Positions 24,753-34,700 of a stretch of 64,000 nt of DNA are shown here, piece by piece (positions within the stretch are counted from its first letter, which is position 1; each line of letters starts with the position of its first letter). The DNA is taken from the NCBI GenBank assembly GCA_900544065.1, contig UQTR01000002.1, forward strand, positions 13,880 through 77,879. The letters are read 5' to 3'. The notes under the pieces were generated by a model. That model saw only the letters and a list, made by a program, of their open reading frames with translations. It had not been told where the DNA came from and did not search any database. This stretch comes from an uncultured Collinsella sp. GTDB lineage: Bacteria; Actinomycetota; Coriobacteriia; Coriobacteriales; Coriobacteriaceae. The position numbers were made by a program, and so were the translations under genes.

Positions 24753-24785
24753 AATGTGACGAAGGGGCAGTCCCTTTGTCACATT
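24753..24785. repeat. Palindromic repeat, AATGTGAC family
   Basis: AATGTGACGAAGGGG pairs with CCCTTTGTCACATT, upstream of the MFS gene. It is the third full copy of the family at 9509 and 11055. Confidence 0.75.
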
Positions 24786-24805
24786 GCGCTGCCAGCCAGT
24801 CGCCC

Positions 24806-24869
24806 AAACCATCACAACATTCGGCGAAAATCTCGAAATCGAGGAAAAGCGTCGAATGTTGTGATGGTT
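24806..24869. repeat. Long inverted repeat with conserved A-rich loop, copy b
   Basis: Arms 24806-24826 and 24849-24869 (21 bp, one wobble pair) enclose a loop with its own small CTCG/CGAG stem and the same GAAAAG-CG ending as 23299-23356. Confidence 0.65.
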
Positions 24870-24955
24870 TTCCTGTCTGCGCCGGCGAGCTCCGGCGCCG
24901 TCTGGGGGTATAAGGCTAGCAAGTGTTTATTTGCGAGGCCTAAGGGGCGCCCCGT

Positions 24956-25828
24956 ATGGATATCGATAACTTTGAATGGTGGTATAGCGAGGGCGAGGCT
25001 CCGGACGAGGAGTGGGACGAGCCGTTGCCGAGCGACGAGTCGAGTGACGAGTCCGATACCGCTGCTGACGCCGACAGCGTCGAGCCGGACTCCGCCCCCG
25101 ACTCCGCCGAACCCCTAACCTTCGAACAGGCCTGGGCCCAGGCCGAGGCCGACGAGGCGAAGGCCGATGCTACCGCCACGCTCGGCGAGCCGGCCGACAT
25201 GTCGATCTCGCCGGCAAAGACCCCGCAGCCACGTCATACCATCGACCCCGGCAGCACGGCTTCTTTCAGTATCCTCGACGTGCCCTCGCGGGGTGCCCAG
25301 GCGCCCGCGCCCACGCATCGCCCCAATCTGTCTCGTGAGGAAGACGCAGGTCGTCGCTCACCACTCGGCCCCATTCTCATCGCCTTTATGGCCGGCGTCA
25401 TCGCTTGCTCGGCGATCGGCAATGTCTGGGTCCATGTCGAGCAGCAGCGAAAAGACGCAGCCAAGGTCGAGATGTCTGTCGAACAATCGCTCAGCCGCAC
25501 GCGTTCGGTGCACGTGTCGGTCGAGGTCAAGGACGGTGCGACATGGGACACCGCCCGCGGCGATAGCCAGATGCTCATCCATATCGTGGGCCGCACGCTC
25601 AAGGGCCAAACGATCGACGAGTACCAATACGTCAACTCCGCTGGAGACGGCATCGAACTCAAGCCCGGCGACTACGAGCTCACGGTCGACGAGCCGCCTG
25701 TCGCCACCGACGGTACGCGTTTCCGTGCCTCAAAGCGCATGGTTCCCGTGAACTTTAACTCGCAGGCGCCCGATACGGTCGACAGCACGCCGCAAGGCGG
25801 GTTTGACCTGTACGCAATCGCTCAATAA
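24956..25828 (+). CDS. Hypothetical single-pass membrane protein with acidic N-terminus
   Basis: A 290-residue protein of unknown function. The first 80 residues are very acidic and Ser-rich (likely disordered, cytoplasmic). A single membrane span lies near residues 142-162 (PILIAFMAGVIACSAIGNVW), followed by an extracytoplasmic domain of about 130 residues with beta-rich character (MLIHIVGRTLKGQTIDEYQY). It is not a recognised family. The ATG at 24956 follows AAGGGG. It is a stand-alone gene ahead of the aldose epimerase; no operon is evident beyond 79-bp spacing. Confidence 0.75.
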   Translation: MDIDNFEWWYSEGEAPDEEWDEPLPSDESSDESDTAADADSVEPDSAPDSAEPLTFEQAWAQAEADEAKADATATLGEPADMSISPAKTPQPRHTIDPGSTASFSILDVPSRGAQAPAPTHRPNLSREEDAGRRSPLGPILIAFMAGVIACSAIGNVWVHVEQQRKDAAKVEMSVEQSLSRTRSVHVSVEVKDGATWDTARGDSQMLIHIVGRTLKGQTIDEYQYVNSAGDGIELKPGDYELTVDEPPVATDGTRFRASKRMVPVNFNSQAPDTVDSTPQGGFDLYAIAQ

Positions 25829-25907
25829 CTGCGCCTGCCGCTTCTCCTTGCCGCCAAGAGTGGGACAATAGCCCTCGACACTGTTGTTTACTTTTGGAGG
25901 AAGTAGC

Positions 25908-26801
25908 ATGTCCACCGTCACCACCATCAAGCGCGGCGGCCTCACCGCGGCCATCGATTCCATGGGCGCCCAGCTCACGAGTCTTGCCCTTAACGGCAAC
26001 GAGTATCTGTGGCAGGGTGACCCCACCTTTTGGGGCAAGCACGCGCCCATCCTGTTCCCCATTGTGGGCTCGCTGCGCAACAACACGGCGACGTCTGCGG
26101 CCGGTACCTGCGAGATGCCGCGCCACGGCCTCGCGCGCATCGTCGAGCACGAGCTGGTCGAGGTCTCCGAGGACGGCTCCTCGGTAACCTATGAGATCAC
26201 CGACACGCCCGAGTCGCTCAAGGCCTTCCCGTTCCACTTTAAGCTCAACATGACCTATGCCCTGACCGGCGATGCCACGCTCACCCAGACCTTTGCCGTC
26301 ACCAACACCGGCGACGTTGACCTGCCGTTCTCAGTGGGTGGCCATCCTGCATTCAACGTGCCCGCTCCCGGTGCCGAGGATGAGGCGTTCGAGGATTACG
26401 AGCTGGCGTTTACCGAGGCGTGGACCAACGAGGCTCCCATCATTACGCCCGATGGCCTTATGACGTTCGAGGGCTCCTACAAGGCGCCCGACAATTCCGA
26501 CGTGCTGCCCATCACGCACCGTAGCTTCGATAACGATGCCATCATGTTCACCGATACTCCGGGTTCCACGCTCACCCTGCGCGGCCGCAAGTCGGGCCAT
26601 GGCGTCAAGATCGACTTTGAGGGCTTTAAGTACATCGGCGTGTGGTCTGCCGCCAACGACGCTCCGTTTGTGGCGCTCGAGCCCTGGACTGGCCACACCA
26701 CCATGGACACCGAGGACGACGTCTTCGAGCACAAGGTCAACACCATCACCCTGGCCCCCGGCGAGACGGACAAGCGCACCTTTAGCGTTACGTTGCTGTA
26801 G
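25908..26801 (+). CDS. Aldose 1-epimerase family protein
   Basis: A 297-residue galactose-mutarotase-fold protein that probably interconverts anomers of a hexose or hexose phosphate. It shows the family signatures HGLAR (about residues 70-74) and GGHPAFNVP (about 146-154), containing the catalytic and sugar-contacting histidines, and a late Glu region (FVALEPWTG). It is closer to the LacX/YeaD-like subgroup than to GalM. The start ATG at 25908 has GGAGG 7 bases upstream; the longer frame from 25884 is not used. It is followed by a strong terminator. Confidence 0.9.
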   Translation: MSTVTTIKRGGLTAAIDSMGAQLTSLALNGNEYLWQGDPTFWGKHAPILFPIVGSLRNNTATSAAGTCEMPRHGLARIVEHELVEVSEDGSSVTYEITDTPESLKAFPFHFKLNMTYALTGDATLTQTFAVTNTGDVDLPFSVGGHPAFNVPAPGAEDEAFEDYELAFTEAWTNEAPIITPDGLMTFEGSYKAPDNSDVLPITHRSFDNDAIMFTDTPGSTLTLRGRKSGHGVKIDFEGFKYIGVWSAANDAPFVALEPWTGHTTMDTEDDVFEHKVNTITLAPGETDKRTFSVTLL

Positions 26802-26807
26802 ATGTAC

Positions 26808-26847
26808 AAAAAACCTCCCTGTCATCCCCGGCAGGGAGGTCTTTTTT
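26808..26847 (+). terminator. Intrinsic terminator after the aldose epimerase gene
   Basis: AAAAAACCTCCCTG pairs with CAGGGAGGTCTTTTTT seven bases after the stop codon; A and T tracts on both sides. Confidence 0.85.
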
Positions 26848-26852
26848 CAGGT

Positions 26853-26980
26853 AGTCGTTGGGGACGTTCTTAAACGACTAGGCAAAGGGGACACTCTTGC
26901 GGCGCTTGGGGACAGCCCCCATCTGTCGGCTGCGAAGACTGTCCCCAACGACTAGTCGTTTAAGAACGTCCCCAATGACT
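26853..26980. repeat. Palindromic repeat, GGGGAC family, full copy
   Basis: A 128-bp element with 29-bp outer arms (26853-26881 and 26952-26980, one mismatch) and inner arms TTGGGGACAG / CTGTCCCCAA. Related GGGGAC-rich elements lie at 42984-43078, 58613-58725, and as a short piece near 7957 and 31215. REP-like. Confidence 0.75.
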
Positions 26981-27078
26981 GCCGTGTGTCTATTAATTTT
27001 TCGCGCTTATGCTGTGCTGCTGGTTGTTGGCGTATATCCTGTTTTGTTGTCAGCAAAACAAAGTAGGGAAGGCACCAG

Positions 27079-28005
27079 ATGCAACCTCGACAACAGCGCG
27101 GCATGCAGGCCCAGCCGGTATGCAGCCGTCGCATCTTTTTGGGTAGCGCTCTCGCTGCGAGCGCTACCGTCGTCGCCGGCGCGCTTGCCGGCTGCCAGCG
27201 TCCGTCCACGCTGGAAGTAGTTCAGCCCACGACGGGCGGCGGTCGCGACGACCTGTCCGATTCCGTCATCGGCAAGGACAAGATCCGCATTGGCATGGAG
27301 GCGGCCTACGCCCCGTACAACTGGCAGGTCTCCGAGGCCAGCGAGTTCACCATCCCCATCGATAACGTGCAAGGCGCCTATGCCGACGGCTACGACGTGC
27401 AGATTGCCAAGATCGTCTGCAAGGCCCTCGGCGGCGAGCCCGTCGCCGTCAAGCAGAGCTTCTCGGGCCTTATCGATTCGCTCAACAACGGCCAGATCGA
27501 CCTCATCATCGCCGGCATGAGCGCCACGCCCGAGCGCGAGGAGTCCGTCGGCTTTTCCGACCCGTACTTCATTGGCTACTTTGGCCTGTTCGTAAAAGAG
27601 GGCTCGCCCTACCAAAACGCCACCAAGCTCAGCGACTTCAGCGGTGCCACGGTGCTCGGCCAAAAGGACACCATGCTCGATACCGTCATCGACGAGATTC
27701 CGGGCGTTGTGCACAAGAACCCGGTCGATTCGGTCCCCACGGTGTTCTCGAATCTGCTGCAGGGCACGTGCGACGCCGTGACCTACAACACGGAGAACGA
27801 AAAGGGCTATATGGCCCAAAATCCCGGTATCGTCCCCATCCACTTTGCCGAGGGCGAGGGCTTTAAGCAGGAGGTCACGGCAAATGTCGGTTGCCGCAAG
27901 GGCTCGGACAAACTGCTTAAGCTCATCGACAAGACGCTCAAGGGCATTAGCCAAGAGGAGCGCGACCAAATGTGGGACGCGTGCCTCGACCGTCAGCCGG
28001 CATAG
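27079..28005 (+). CDS. Amino-acid ABC transporter substrate-binding lipoprotein
   Basis: A 308-residue extracytoplasmic solute-binding protein. The N-terminus has a lipoprotein signal with lipobox LAGC (Cys39), preceded by SRRIFLG, so Tat export is possible. The mature part is a type II periplasmic-binding fold of the polar amino-acid family (IRIGMEAAYAPYNW ... FSGLIDSLNNGQIDLIIAGM). The ligand is not certain; family members bind Gln, Arg/Lys, His or cystine. It is followed after 9 bp by the permease gene and then by an ATPase gene, making a complete importer. Confidence 0.93.
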   Translation: MQPRQQRGMQAQPVCSRRIFLGSALAASATVVAGALAGCQRPSTLEVVQPTTGGGRDDLSDSVIGKDKIRIGMEAAYAPYNWQVSEASEFTIPIDNVQGAYADGYDVQIAKIVCKALGGEPVAVKQSFSGLIDSLNNGQIDLIIAGMSATPEREESVGFSDPYFIGYFGLFVKEGSPYQNATKLSDFSGATVLGQKDTMLDTVIDEIPGVVHKNPVDSVPTVFSNLLQGTCDAVTYNTENEKGYMAQNPGIVPIHFAEGEGFKQEVTANVGCRKGSDKLLKLIDKTLKGISQEERDQMWDACLDRQPA

Positions 28006-28014
28006 GGAGGCAGC

Positions 28015-29163
28015 ATGAAAGGCATCAATCGTCTGGCCTCCTTTATCAAGGCCGACCACCGTTATGTGTACCTGGGCACGAGCGTTATCGCGGCGCTCGG
28101 CTTGGCATTTAGCCAGCGCAACCCCACGCCGCTGAGCTTTTTGGCGCCCACCGGCATCTTCCAGGATTGCCTTTGGGCGATTCTTTGGGCCTGGATCGTC
28201 GTGTCGGCGGCAGCGCTCGTCACCAAGGTTATGCACTGGAGCGACTATCGCGAAAAGTCACCGTTTGCATCCGAGCGTTTCCGTCGCGGCGCGCGCCTGG
28301 GCAGCTATGTCGTGGTCGTCATCGCGGCGATCTTCTTTGTCGACCGCTGCGTCATGTCGTTTATCGATCTGGTGCAGGTGAGCATTGTCTCGGATTCCAA
28401 CCCCAGCGACTTTTTGTCGAGCTTGGTCTACATGACCTACAAGAGCGGCGACTTCTTCATCCGTGGCATCGAGATCACCATCGCACTTGCGACCTTCGGC
28501 ACCGTCATCGCATTCTTCCTGGCGCTGCTCCTTGTGTTTTTGCGCATTCAGACGTTCGACCGCGTGGATAACGACCTCACACGCTTCTTTAAGAGCATCG
28601 GCCGCGGCTTTGCGACCGTCTACTCCACCATCGTGCGCGGTACGCCCATGATGGTCCAGGGCCTGCTCATCTACTATGCCGGCTTTACCGTCCTGCGCGG
28701 CATGGGGTTCGAGACCGCCCAAGCCAACCAGATCTGGAGCACCTTTACCGCCGGCCTCGTCACTATCTCGATCAACTCCACCGCTTACATGATGGAGGTC
28801 CTGCGCGGCGGTATCGAGTCCATCGACGCCGGCCAGGCCGAAGCGGCGCGCTCGCTGGGCTTGTCGCAGTGGCAGGCCATGCGCAAGGTCGTGTTCCCCC
28901 AGGGCATTAAAAACGCGATCCCCGCACTCACCAACGAGCTGATCATCAACATCAAGGACTCGTCGGTGCTTTCGGTCATCGGCGTGTTCGACCTCATGTA
29001 CGCCACCACCACCGTCGCCGGCGTGTACTACCGCCAGATGGAGGTCTATTGCGTGGCGCTCGTGGTCTACCTGATCCTGACGCTTGTGGCGAGCCGCCTG
29101 CTCGAGGCCTTTGGCAAAAAGCTCGGCGCCGAGGCCCCGGCCACGCTGCCCAGCTCCAACTAG
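28015..29163 (+). CDS. Amino-acid ABC transporter permease
   Basis: A 382-residue permease of the HisM/GlnP family. The N-terminal 150 residues add three hydrophobic segments ahead of the usual five-helix domain, longer than the family's typical 220-250 residues. The cytoplasmic EAA loop that contacts the ATPase is clear ([20 protein letters not shown], then [10 protein letters not shown]). It probably acts as a homodimer, since only one permease gene is present. The start ATG at 28015 follows AGGGAGG, 9 bp after the binding-protein stop. Confidence 0.93.
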   Translation: MKGINRLASFIKADHRYVYLGTSVIAALGLAFSQRNPTPLSFLAPTGIFQDCLWAILWAWIVVSAAALVTKVMHWSDYREKSPFASERFRRGARLGSYVVVVIAAIFFVDRCVMSFIDLVQVSIVSDSNPSDFLSSLVYMTYKSGDFFIRGIEITIALATFGTVIAFFLALLLVFLRIQTFDRVDNDLTRFFKSIGRGFATVYSTIVRGTPMMVQGLLIYYAGFTVLRGMGFETAQANQIWSTFTAGLVTISINSTAYMMEVLRGGIESIDAGQAEAARSLGLSQWQAMRKVVFPQGIKNAIPALTNELIINIKDSSVLSVIGVFDLMYATTTVAGVYYRQMEVYCVALVVYLILTLVASRLLEAFGKKLGAEAPATLPSSN

Positions 29164-29185
29164 GCTCAAGACGAGGAGAAACATC

Positions 29186-29971
29186 ATGGCAGATACCGCC
29201 ACTACCGGCGCTGCGGCCGCCGCACAAAACCAAGAGCCGCTCATCCGCGTCGAGGACCTGCATAAGAGCTTCGGCTCGCTCGAGGTGCTCAAGGGCATCG
29301 ACCTGGCCGTCAATCCCGGCGAGGTTGTCACCATCATCGGCGCCTCGGGTTCGGGCAAGTCGACCCTCTTGCGCTGCCTCAACCTGCTCGAGACCCCGGA
29401 CGCGGGCCACATTTGGTTCCACGGCCAGGACCTCACGGCCGAGCGCTGCAACATCAATAAACTCCGCGAGGACATCGGCATGGTGTTCCAGGGCTTCAAC
29501 CTGTTCAACAACATGGACGTGCTCGACAACTGCACGCTCGCGCCCGTCACGCTCAAAAAGATGAGCAAGGCTGAGGCCGAAAAGGTCGCGATGGAGCATC
29601 TGACGAGCGTGGGACTCGAAAAGTTCGCACACGCCGCCGTGGGTCGCCTGTCCGGTGGCCAAAAGCAGCGCGTGGCCATCGCCCGCGCCCTGTGCATGAA
29701 TCCGCAGATCATGCTGTTCGACGAGCCGACCTCCGCGCTCGACCCCGAGATCGTGGGCGAGGTGCTCGAGGTCATGCGCAAGCTCGCGGCCGACGGCATG
29801 ACCATGGTCGTCGTCACGCACGAGATGGCCTTTGCCCGCACCGTATCCGACCGCGTGGTCTTTATGGACAAGGGCGTGGTGCTCGAGGACGCCGCGCCGG
29901 CCGAACTCTTCGGCAACCCCAAACACCAGCGCACCCGCGAGTTCCTCTCGCGCTATCTCGAGGACAAATAA
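29186..29971 (+). CDS. Amino-acid ABC transporter ATPase (GlnQ-like)
   Basis: A 261-residue ATP-binding subunit energising the importer encoded by the two upstream genes. Walker A is GASGSGKST, the signature LSGGQKQR, Walker [13 protein letters not shown], and the switch His lies in VVVTHE. The ATG at 29186 follows GAGGAGAAAC, 22 bp after the permease stop; a longer frame from 29084 runs back into the permease gene and is not used. The N-terminal 15 residues are an Ala-rich extra. The operon ends in a GC-rich hairpin. Confidence 0.95.
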   Translation: MADTATTGAAAAAQNQEPLIRVEDLHKSFGSLEVLKGIDLAVNPGEVVTIIGASGSGKSTLLRCLNLLETPDAGHIWFHGQDLTAERCNINKLREDIGMVFQGFNLFNNMDVLDNCTLAPVTLKKMSKAEAEKVAMEHLTSVGLEKFAHAAVGRLSGGQKQRVAIARALCMNPQIMLFDEPTSALDPEIVGEVLEVMRKLAADGMTMVVVTHEMAFARTVSDRVVFMDKGVVLEDAAPAELFGNPKHQRTREFLSRYLEDK

Positions 29972-29995
29972 CCGACCGCAAACACGTGAACGACA

Positions 29996-30020
29996 GGGCC
30001 GCTCCGGTGGGGCGGCCTTT
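29996..30020 (+). terminator. Hairpin between the ABC operon and the peptidase gene
   Basis: GGCCGC (29997-30002) pairs with GCGGCC (30012-30017), followed by TTTGTCG; flanking GACA/TGTC extend the stem. Confidence 0.55.
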
Positions 30021-30043
30021 GTCGTCACAATCGAAAGGATGTC

Positions 30044-31471
30044 ATGGCCGAGGTTTGGCGCTTCTTTGCGCATGAGGATGATTTTGCCGATCTGGACGAG
30101 GCTGGCGCGTGCGAGCGCCTGGGCCGCGTGCTGTCGTTTCCGACGATTTCGAGCATGGATGCCGAGGCGGTGGACTGGCAGCCGTTTGATGGCCTGCGTG
30201 CCTATATGCAACAGGCCTGGCCGCGCGTGTTCGCGGCGGGCGAGGTCGAGCTCGTCGACCATTCGCTGTTGGTGACGCTTGCCGGCTCCGACCCTGCGCT
30301 CAAGCCCGTCATGCTCATGGGCCACATGGACGTGGTCCCCGTGGTGCCGGGCACCGAGGAGGACTGGACACACGCCCCCTTTAGCGGGCACGTGGATGAC
30401 ACCTATATTTGGGGTCGCGGCGCAATCGACATGAAAGACCAGGTCGCGGGCATTCTCGAGGCCGTTGAGTATGTGCTGGCTCACGGTTGGCAGCACGAGC
30501 GCACGCTGCTGCTGGCTTTTGGCCAGGACGAGGAGACCACGCAGTACGGCGCGGGTGCCATCGGCCGCGCGCTCGAGGAGCGCGGCGTTGAGCTTGAGTA
30601 CCTAATCGACGAGGGCGACTACCGCATCGTCTCTGCTGCCGAGTATGCCGCGGGCGAGGGCTGGCTCATGCATGCCGACCTGGCCGAGAAGGGCTATGCC
30701 GACATTGTGCTCAAGACGAAGAGCGAGGGCGGGCATTCTTCCAACCCCTACGGCGGCACGTCGCTCGAGGTGCTCAGCCGTGCTATTACAACGATCTGCG
30801 ATATCGAGTGGCCGACGCGCGTGACCGACCTGCTTGCCGCACAGCTCGTCGAGCTGGGGCTCTACACGGTCGATGAAATTACCGCCAACAAGGACGCCAT
30901 CGTGCGCGATTGCCTTGCCAGCAAAAAGCTCTATCCGCTCGTAACGACCACCTGCGCGCCCACCCAGATCGAGGGTGGCAGCACCGGAGCCAACGTAATG
31001 CCGCAGGACATGTGGGCCAATATCAACTTCCGCATGCTCGAGGGTACGAGCGTGGCCGATGTCGTGGCCTGCTGCCGCGAGGCCGTTGCCACCGCTGGGC
31101 TCGCTGGCCGAGTCGAGGTCGAGCTGGGGCCCGGCGGTTCCGAGCCCTCGCCGTCCCCGCGCGTGGGCGGCCCGGGGCTCGAGGCCGTCTGCGCCATCGC
31201 CGCCCGCTATTTCCGCGATCCCAGGGGGACGGAGGAAAACGGATCGCCTGCGGTGGGCCAAGAGCCGATGAGCATCGTGCCCTCGACCGTGATTGGTGCA
31301 ACCGATGCCGCCAACTACCAGCGCATTTGCCACGAGTGCATCCGCTTCTCTGCCTTTGTGGTCGACGATGACGAATGCGACCGCGGCGTCCACGGCACCA
31401 ACGAGCGCATCACGCGTCGCGCCTACCTCCAAGGCATCCGCTTCCTCATCGCCCTGCTCCACACGCTCTAG
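30044..31471 (+). CDS. M20-family metallopeptidase (carboxypeptidase/dipeptidase-like)
   Basis: A 475-residue cytoplasmic di-zinc peptidase of the M20 family. The metal sites are seen in GHMDVVP, GRGAIDMK (bridging Asp) and the catalytic QDEET, with a later His ligand near CHECIRF. It would release amino acids from small peptides or acylated amino acids, fitting its place after an amino-acid importer. Oddly, 31215-31238 carries a segment matching the intergenic GGGGACGGAGGAAAA repeat near 7957, read in frame as PRGTEENGS. The ATG at 30044 follows GAAAGGA. Confidence 0.9.
   Translation: MAEVWRFFAHEDDFADLDEAGACERLGRVLSFPTISSMDAEAVDWQPFDGLRAYMQQAWPRVFAAGEVELVDHSLLVTLAGSDPALKPVMLMGHMDVVPVVPGTEEDWTHAPFSGHVDDTYIWGRGAIDMKDQVAGILEAVEYVLAHGWQHERTLLLAFGQDEETTQYGAGAIGRALEERGVELEYLIDEGDYRIVSAAEYAAGEGWLMHADLAEKGYADIVLKTKSEGGHSSNPYGGTSLEVLSRAITTICDIEWPTRVTDLLAAQLVELGLYTVDEITANKDAIVRDCLASKKLYPLVTTTCAPTQIEGGSTGANVMPQDMWANINFRMLEGTSVADVVACCREAVATAGLAGRVEVELGPGGSEPSPSPRVGGPGLEAVCAIAARYFRDPRGTEENGSPAVGQEPMSIVPSTVIGATDAANYQRICHECIRFSAFVVDDDECDRGVHGTNERITRRAYLQGIRFLIALLHTL
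31215..31238 (+). repeat. Intergenic-repeat fragment inside a coding sequence
   Basis: GGGGACGGAGGAAAACGGAT here matches the intergenic stretch near 7960-7980 (one extra A there). It is in frame within the M20 peptidase gene, in a variable region before the last conserved block. Confidence 0.6.
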
Positions 31472-31518
31472 AATGCGACAAAGGGACTGAGCCGATTTCA
31501 TCGGTAATGAGACAAAAA

Positions 31519-31546
31519 CTGTCATAGAAAAAGACTAAGATATCTT
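31519..31546 (+). promoter_or_regulatory. Candidate promoter of the surface-protein locus
   Basis: CTGTCA (31519-31524) and TATCTT (31541-31546) are separated by 16 bp in an AT-rich stretch, about 110 bp before the strong ribosome site at 31648. Confidence 0.4.
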
Positions 31547-31657
31547 AAGAGACATATGCTGGGGTTGGTATTCCATGAACGACTGCGGGCATGTGCCAGA
31601 CTGCCTCGGCCCCCGGGGAGCGCCCGGGCAGGTCGCCGTGTGACTGGGGAGGAAATT

Positions 31658-31741
31658 ATGCAGGAGCTCAGAGAGACGACATCTCTACTCGTGAATAATG
31701 TTATCGGGGGGGGGGTGTCTCAGCAGGGAACATCCTGGTAG
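31658..31741 (+). CDS. Leader frame with strong RBS that runs into a G10 tract
   Basis: Starting at the ATG at 31658, behind the best ribosome site of the locus (GGGGAGGAAATT), the frame reads MQELRETTSLLVNNVIGGG and then VSQQGTSW before a TAG at 31741. The G10 tract at 31706-31715 sits in the middle. If one G were lost (G9), or two gained, the same start would read on through CLSREHPGRHR into the giant surface-protein frame. This is best seen as the true 5' end of that gene, out of frame in the sequenced cell, rather than as a separate peptide. Confidence 0.6.
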   Translation: MQELRETTSLLVNNVIGGGVSQQGTSW

Positions 31742-34700
31742 ACACCGGCCGCGCGAGCGGTGGTCCGTCATGTTTTATGACCGTCGTCGCGGACTGCGCC
31801 CGATCTCGCCATATGCGATTGTTCTGGCCCTCGCCGTCGCGCTGACGACGAGTTTCTTCCTGCCGGCCCGTGCGGAAGCGGCGATTGCGGACCACACGGT
31901 CGCGACGACCTCGCCCTCGGGGACGACGATCAACCTGTTTGATTACTGGGTGAATCCCGATGACCATCTGTCGGTTTCCGGCAACGGCGGCATCAACAAG
32001 AACCACCGGTTCCAGTTTAACGACGGCCAGGGTAGTGAGTCGCTCAACCATTGGACGGGCAACACGAACCCGCAGCCCGGCATTGTCAACAACACGCTTT
32101 TAGACGGCTATCCGCAGCTTTCCAAAACCTGGCGCGGCGAGTCCCTCCGCTACCTGTTCGATTCTTCTGCCCAGACCGGCAAGACGTCCCATTTTGGCGT
32201 GACGGGCCTCCTCAAGGTTCAGAACGGCTACTACGTCTATGACAGCACCCAAAACTACGCAGCCTACAACGCTGACAAGAATGCCTTCGACATCTATGAC
32301 ACCTGGGGCATTAACAATGTGGGCACTTCGTCTCACCAGGGTCAGTTCTTCCCGTTCGACGCGGCAGACAAGGTGTTCAAAGAGGAAAACGATCGGCTCG
32401 TCCAAAACGGCATCACGGCAGACAACACCGGTAATCCGAGCTACAACGACGGCAAGCCCGTCAACCACCACTTCGGCCTGTCGATGTCGTCGCGTTTCGT
32501 GCAGCCTGCCGGTGGCAAGACGAACACCGGAGACGACATGGTGTTCGATTTCGCGGGAGACGATGATGTCTGGGTATTCATCGACGATGTCCTCGTGGGC
32601 GATATCGGCGGCATCCATAACATGGCGAGTCTGAGCATCAACTTCCGCTCGGGCAAAATCCAGATCAACGGATCCGACAAAGGCACGCTCCTCAGCGCGT
32701 ATCAGACGGCAGGAGTGCAGGATTCGACGAAGTGGAACGGCAACACGTTCGCCGACGGCACCAACCACACTCTCAAGTTCTTCTACCTGGAGCGCGGCGC
32801 CACCGACTCCAACATGATGCTCAAGTTCAACCTCGTGACGGTGCCCGAGTCCGACATCATCAAGTTCGACCAGGACGGCAAATTCGTACAGGGTGCCGAG
32901 TTCGCACTGTACAAAACAGACGAGAACTTTACAGATACAACCAATAACAAGAACGAGCTTCTCGGCTCCGGTACCACGGACGAGGCCGGCCACCTAACGC
33001 TCACGAACGACGTGGACAACGGCGTCATCAACTTCGACGATCTCTACGAGGACTCCGGCAGCAAGTACTACCTCCTGAAGGAGACGCGCGTGCCCGAGGG
33101 ATATCGCTCGAGTCTCACGGCGACGGATGGCAGCATACAGCTCGAGTACGTGCCCACGAGCGACAAGGACGCCGCGGGCGGCGTCATCATCAACCGCGGC
33201 GGTATGGACGCGGACAGCGCCGTGTGGCAGACGGGTGCGTTCGCCGGCGCGAAGGAGACCATCACCGCGCCGTCGACCGTGTACAAGGCGAACGATGACC
33301 AGACGATGTCCGACAAGACCGTCGGCCTGGACTCCGGCATACTGTTCGCCGTGGTGCTCAAGCGCGATAAAAGCGCAAGCACAGATATCCAAGATCAGAA
33401 CAATTGGTACGCCGTGTCGGGCGACCCATCGACGGGAGCGGGATACACCCTCGCCAAGGAGCCGAGCAAAGCCGGCGCTATCGAGGCGGCGAAGAAGGAC
33501 CTGCACGCCTTCACGCTCAACACGAGCAGCCAGTACCAGGTAGAGATTCCGTATCTGCCCGGTGACATCTCCAGCTACTACTACATGCTGAGCGGTGATG
33601 CCCGCAAGGATGCCGAGTACGCGGTGGCCATCTACCACACGACGGCAAGCTCTATCGCCAACGCGAATACGGACAACACGGTTCACGTGTTCAGCGATGA
33701 CCTCCCCAGCGGCGAGAAGAATTTCCAGCGCCAGTTTGCCACGCGCTTGCTCGTCACGAACATCCAGAATCGCCTGTTCGTGCAGAAGACCGATACCGAG
33801 GGCAAGCCCGTTGACGGGGCGAAGTTCGGCCTGTACAAGGCCGATCAGGTGAAAATGGACGCGAACGGCAAGGTCATGCTCAATGGCGAGCAGACCCCCT
33901 TTGACACCCTGACGACGGGGTTGGTCGGCAACCCGGTTCCGCTCGAAGGTGCGGGCATATTCCCGAATACGAGCGACGGTAACAGGCCGCTCGTGAAGGG
34001 GACCTACTTCCTAAAGGAGGTCTCGGCGCCCAAGGGCTTCCTGCTTAACGACACGCTCACCAAGGTGATTGTGGACGATTACGGCGTCCATGCCGATGCT
34101 GGTACGGCCGATGACGGTGTTTCGACGTTCGTGGGCCCGGGCGCGCTCATGAAGAGCCTGGGCCAGTTTAGCGCAGAGGGCGACATCGACAACACGCTCA
34201 CGTGGATCAAGGGCCAGCGCCAGACGTCCGACGGGACGCTCGACGGCAACGACAACCTTTCCTGGAACAATGACGCCAAGGGCGGCGAGGATGAGGTGCA
34301 CCTCAAGTACGGCGCCAACGGACGTGTCTACCAGTATGGGCCCACCGAGGAAGGCAAACCTTATCGCTTGGAGACCGAGACGGGCTGGATACGTATGGGC
34401 ATCACGCAGGACGTGCCTGGTGACACTAATGCGAAGGGCGCCCGTGCCAATCTGGACGACATGAATTTGAACGCCCTGTTCACAGGTGCCACCTGCGTGC
34501 GCGTGGCGAACGAACGCGAGGCGAGCCTCGAGGTGACGAAGAAGGTTGCCCTGCCCGATGGCCTGACGGGCAATAAGGACGCGGAGTTCACCTTCAAGTT
34601 CACCGTGCCCGAGGGGAAGACCTACAAGGCTGCAGTGTTCAAGAACGCTGGGGCCGGAAAGCAAGCCGGCGACGTGTTCGATTTGAAGAACGGCGACACC

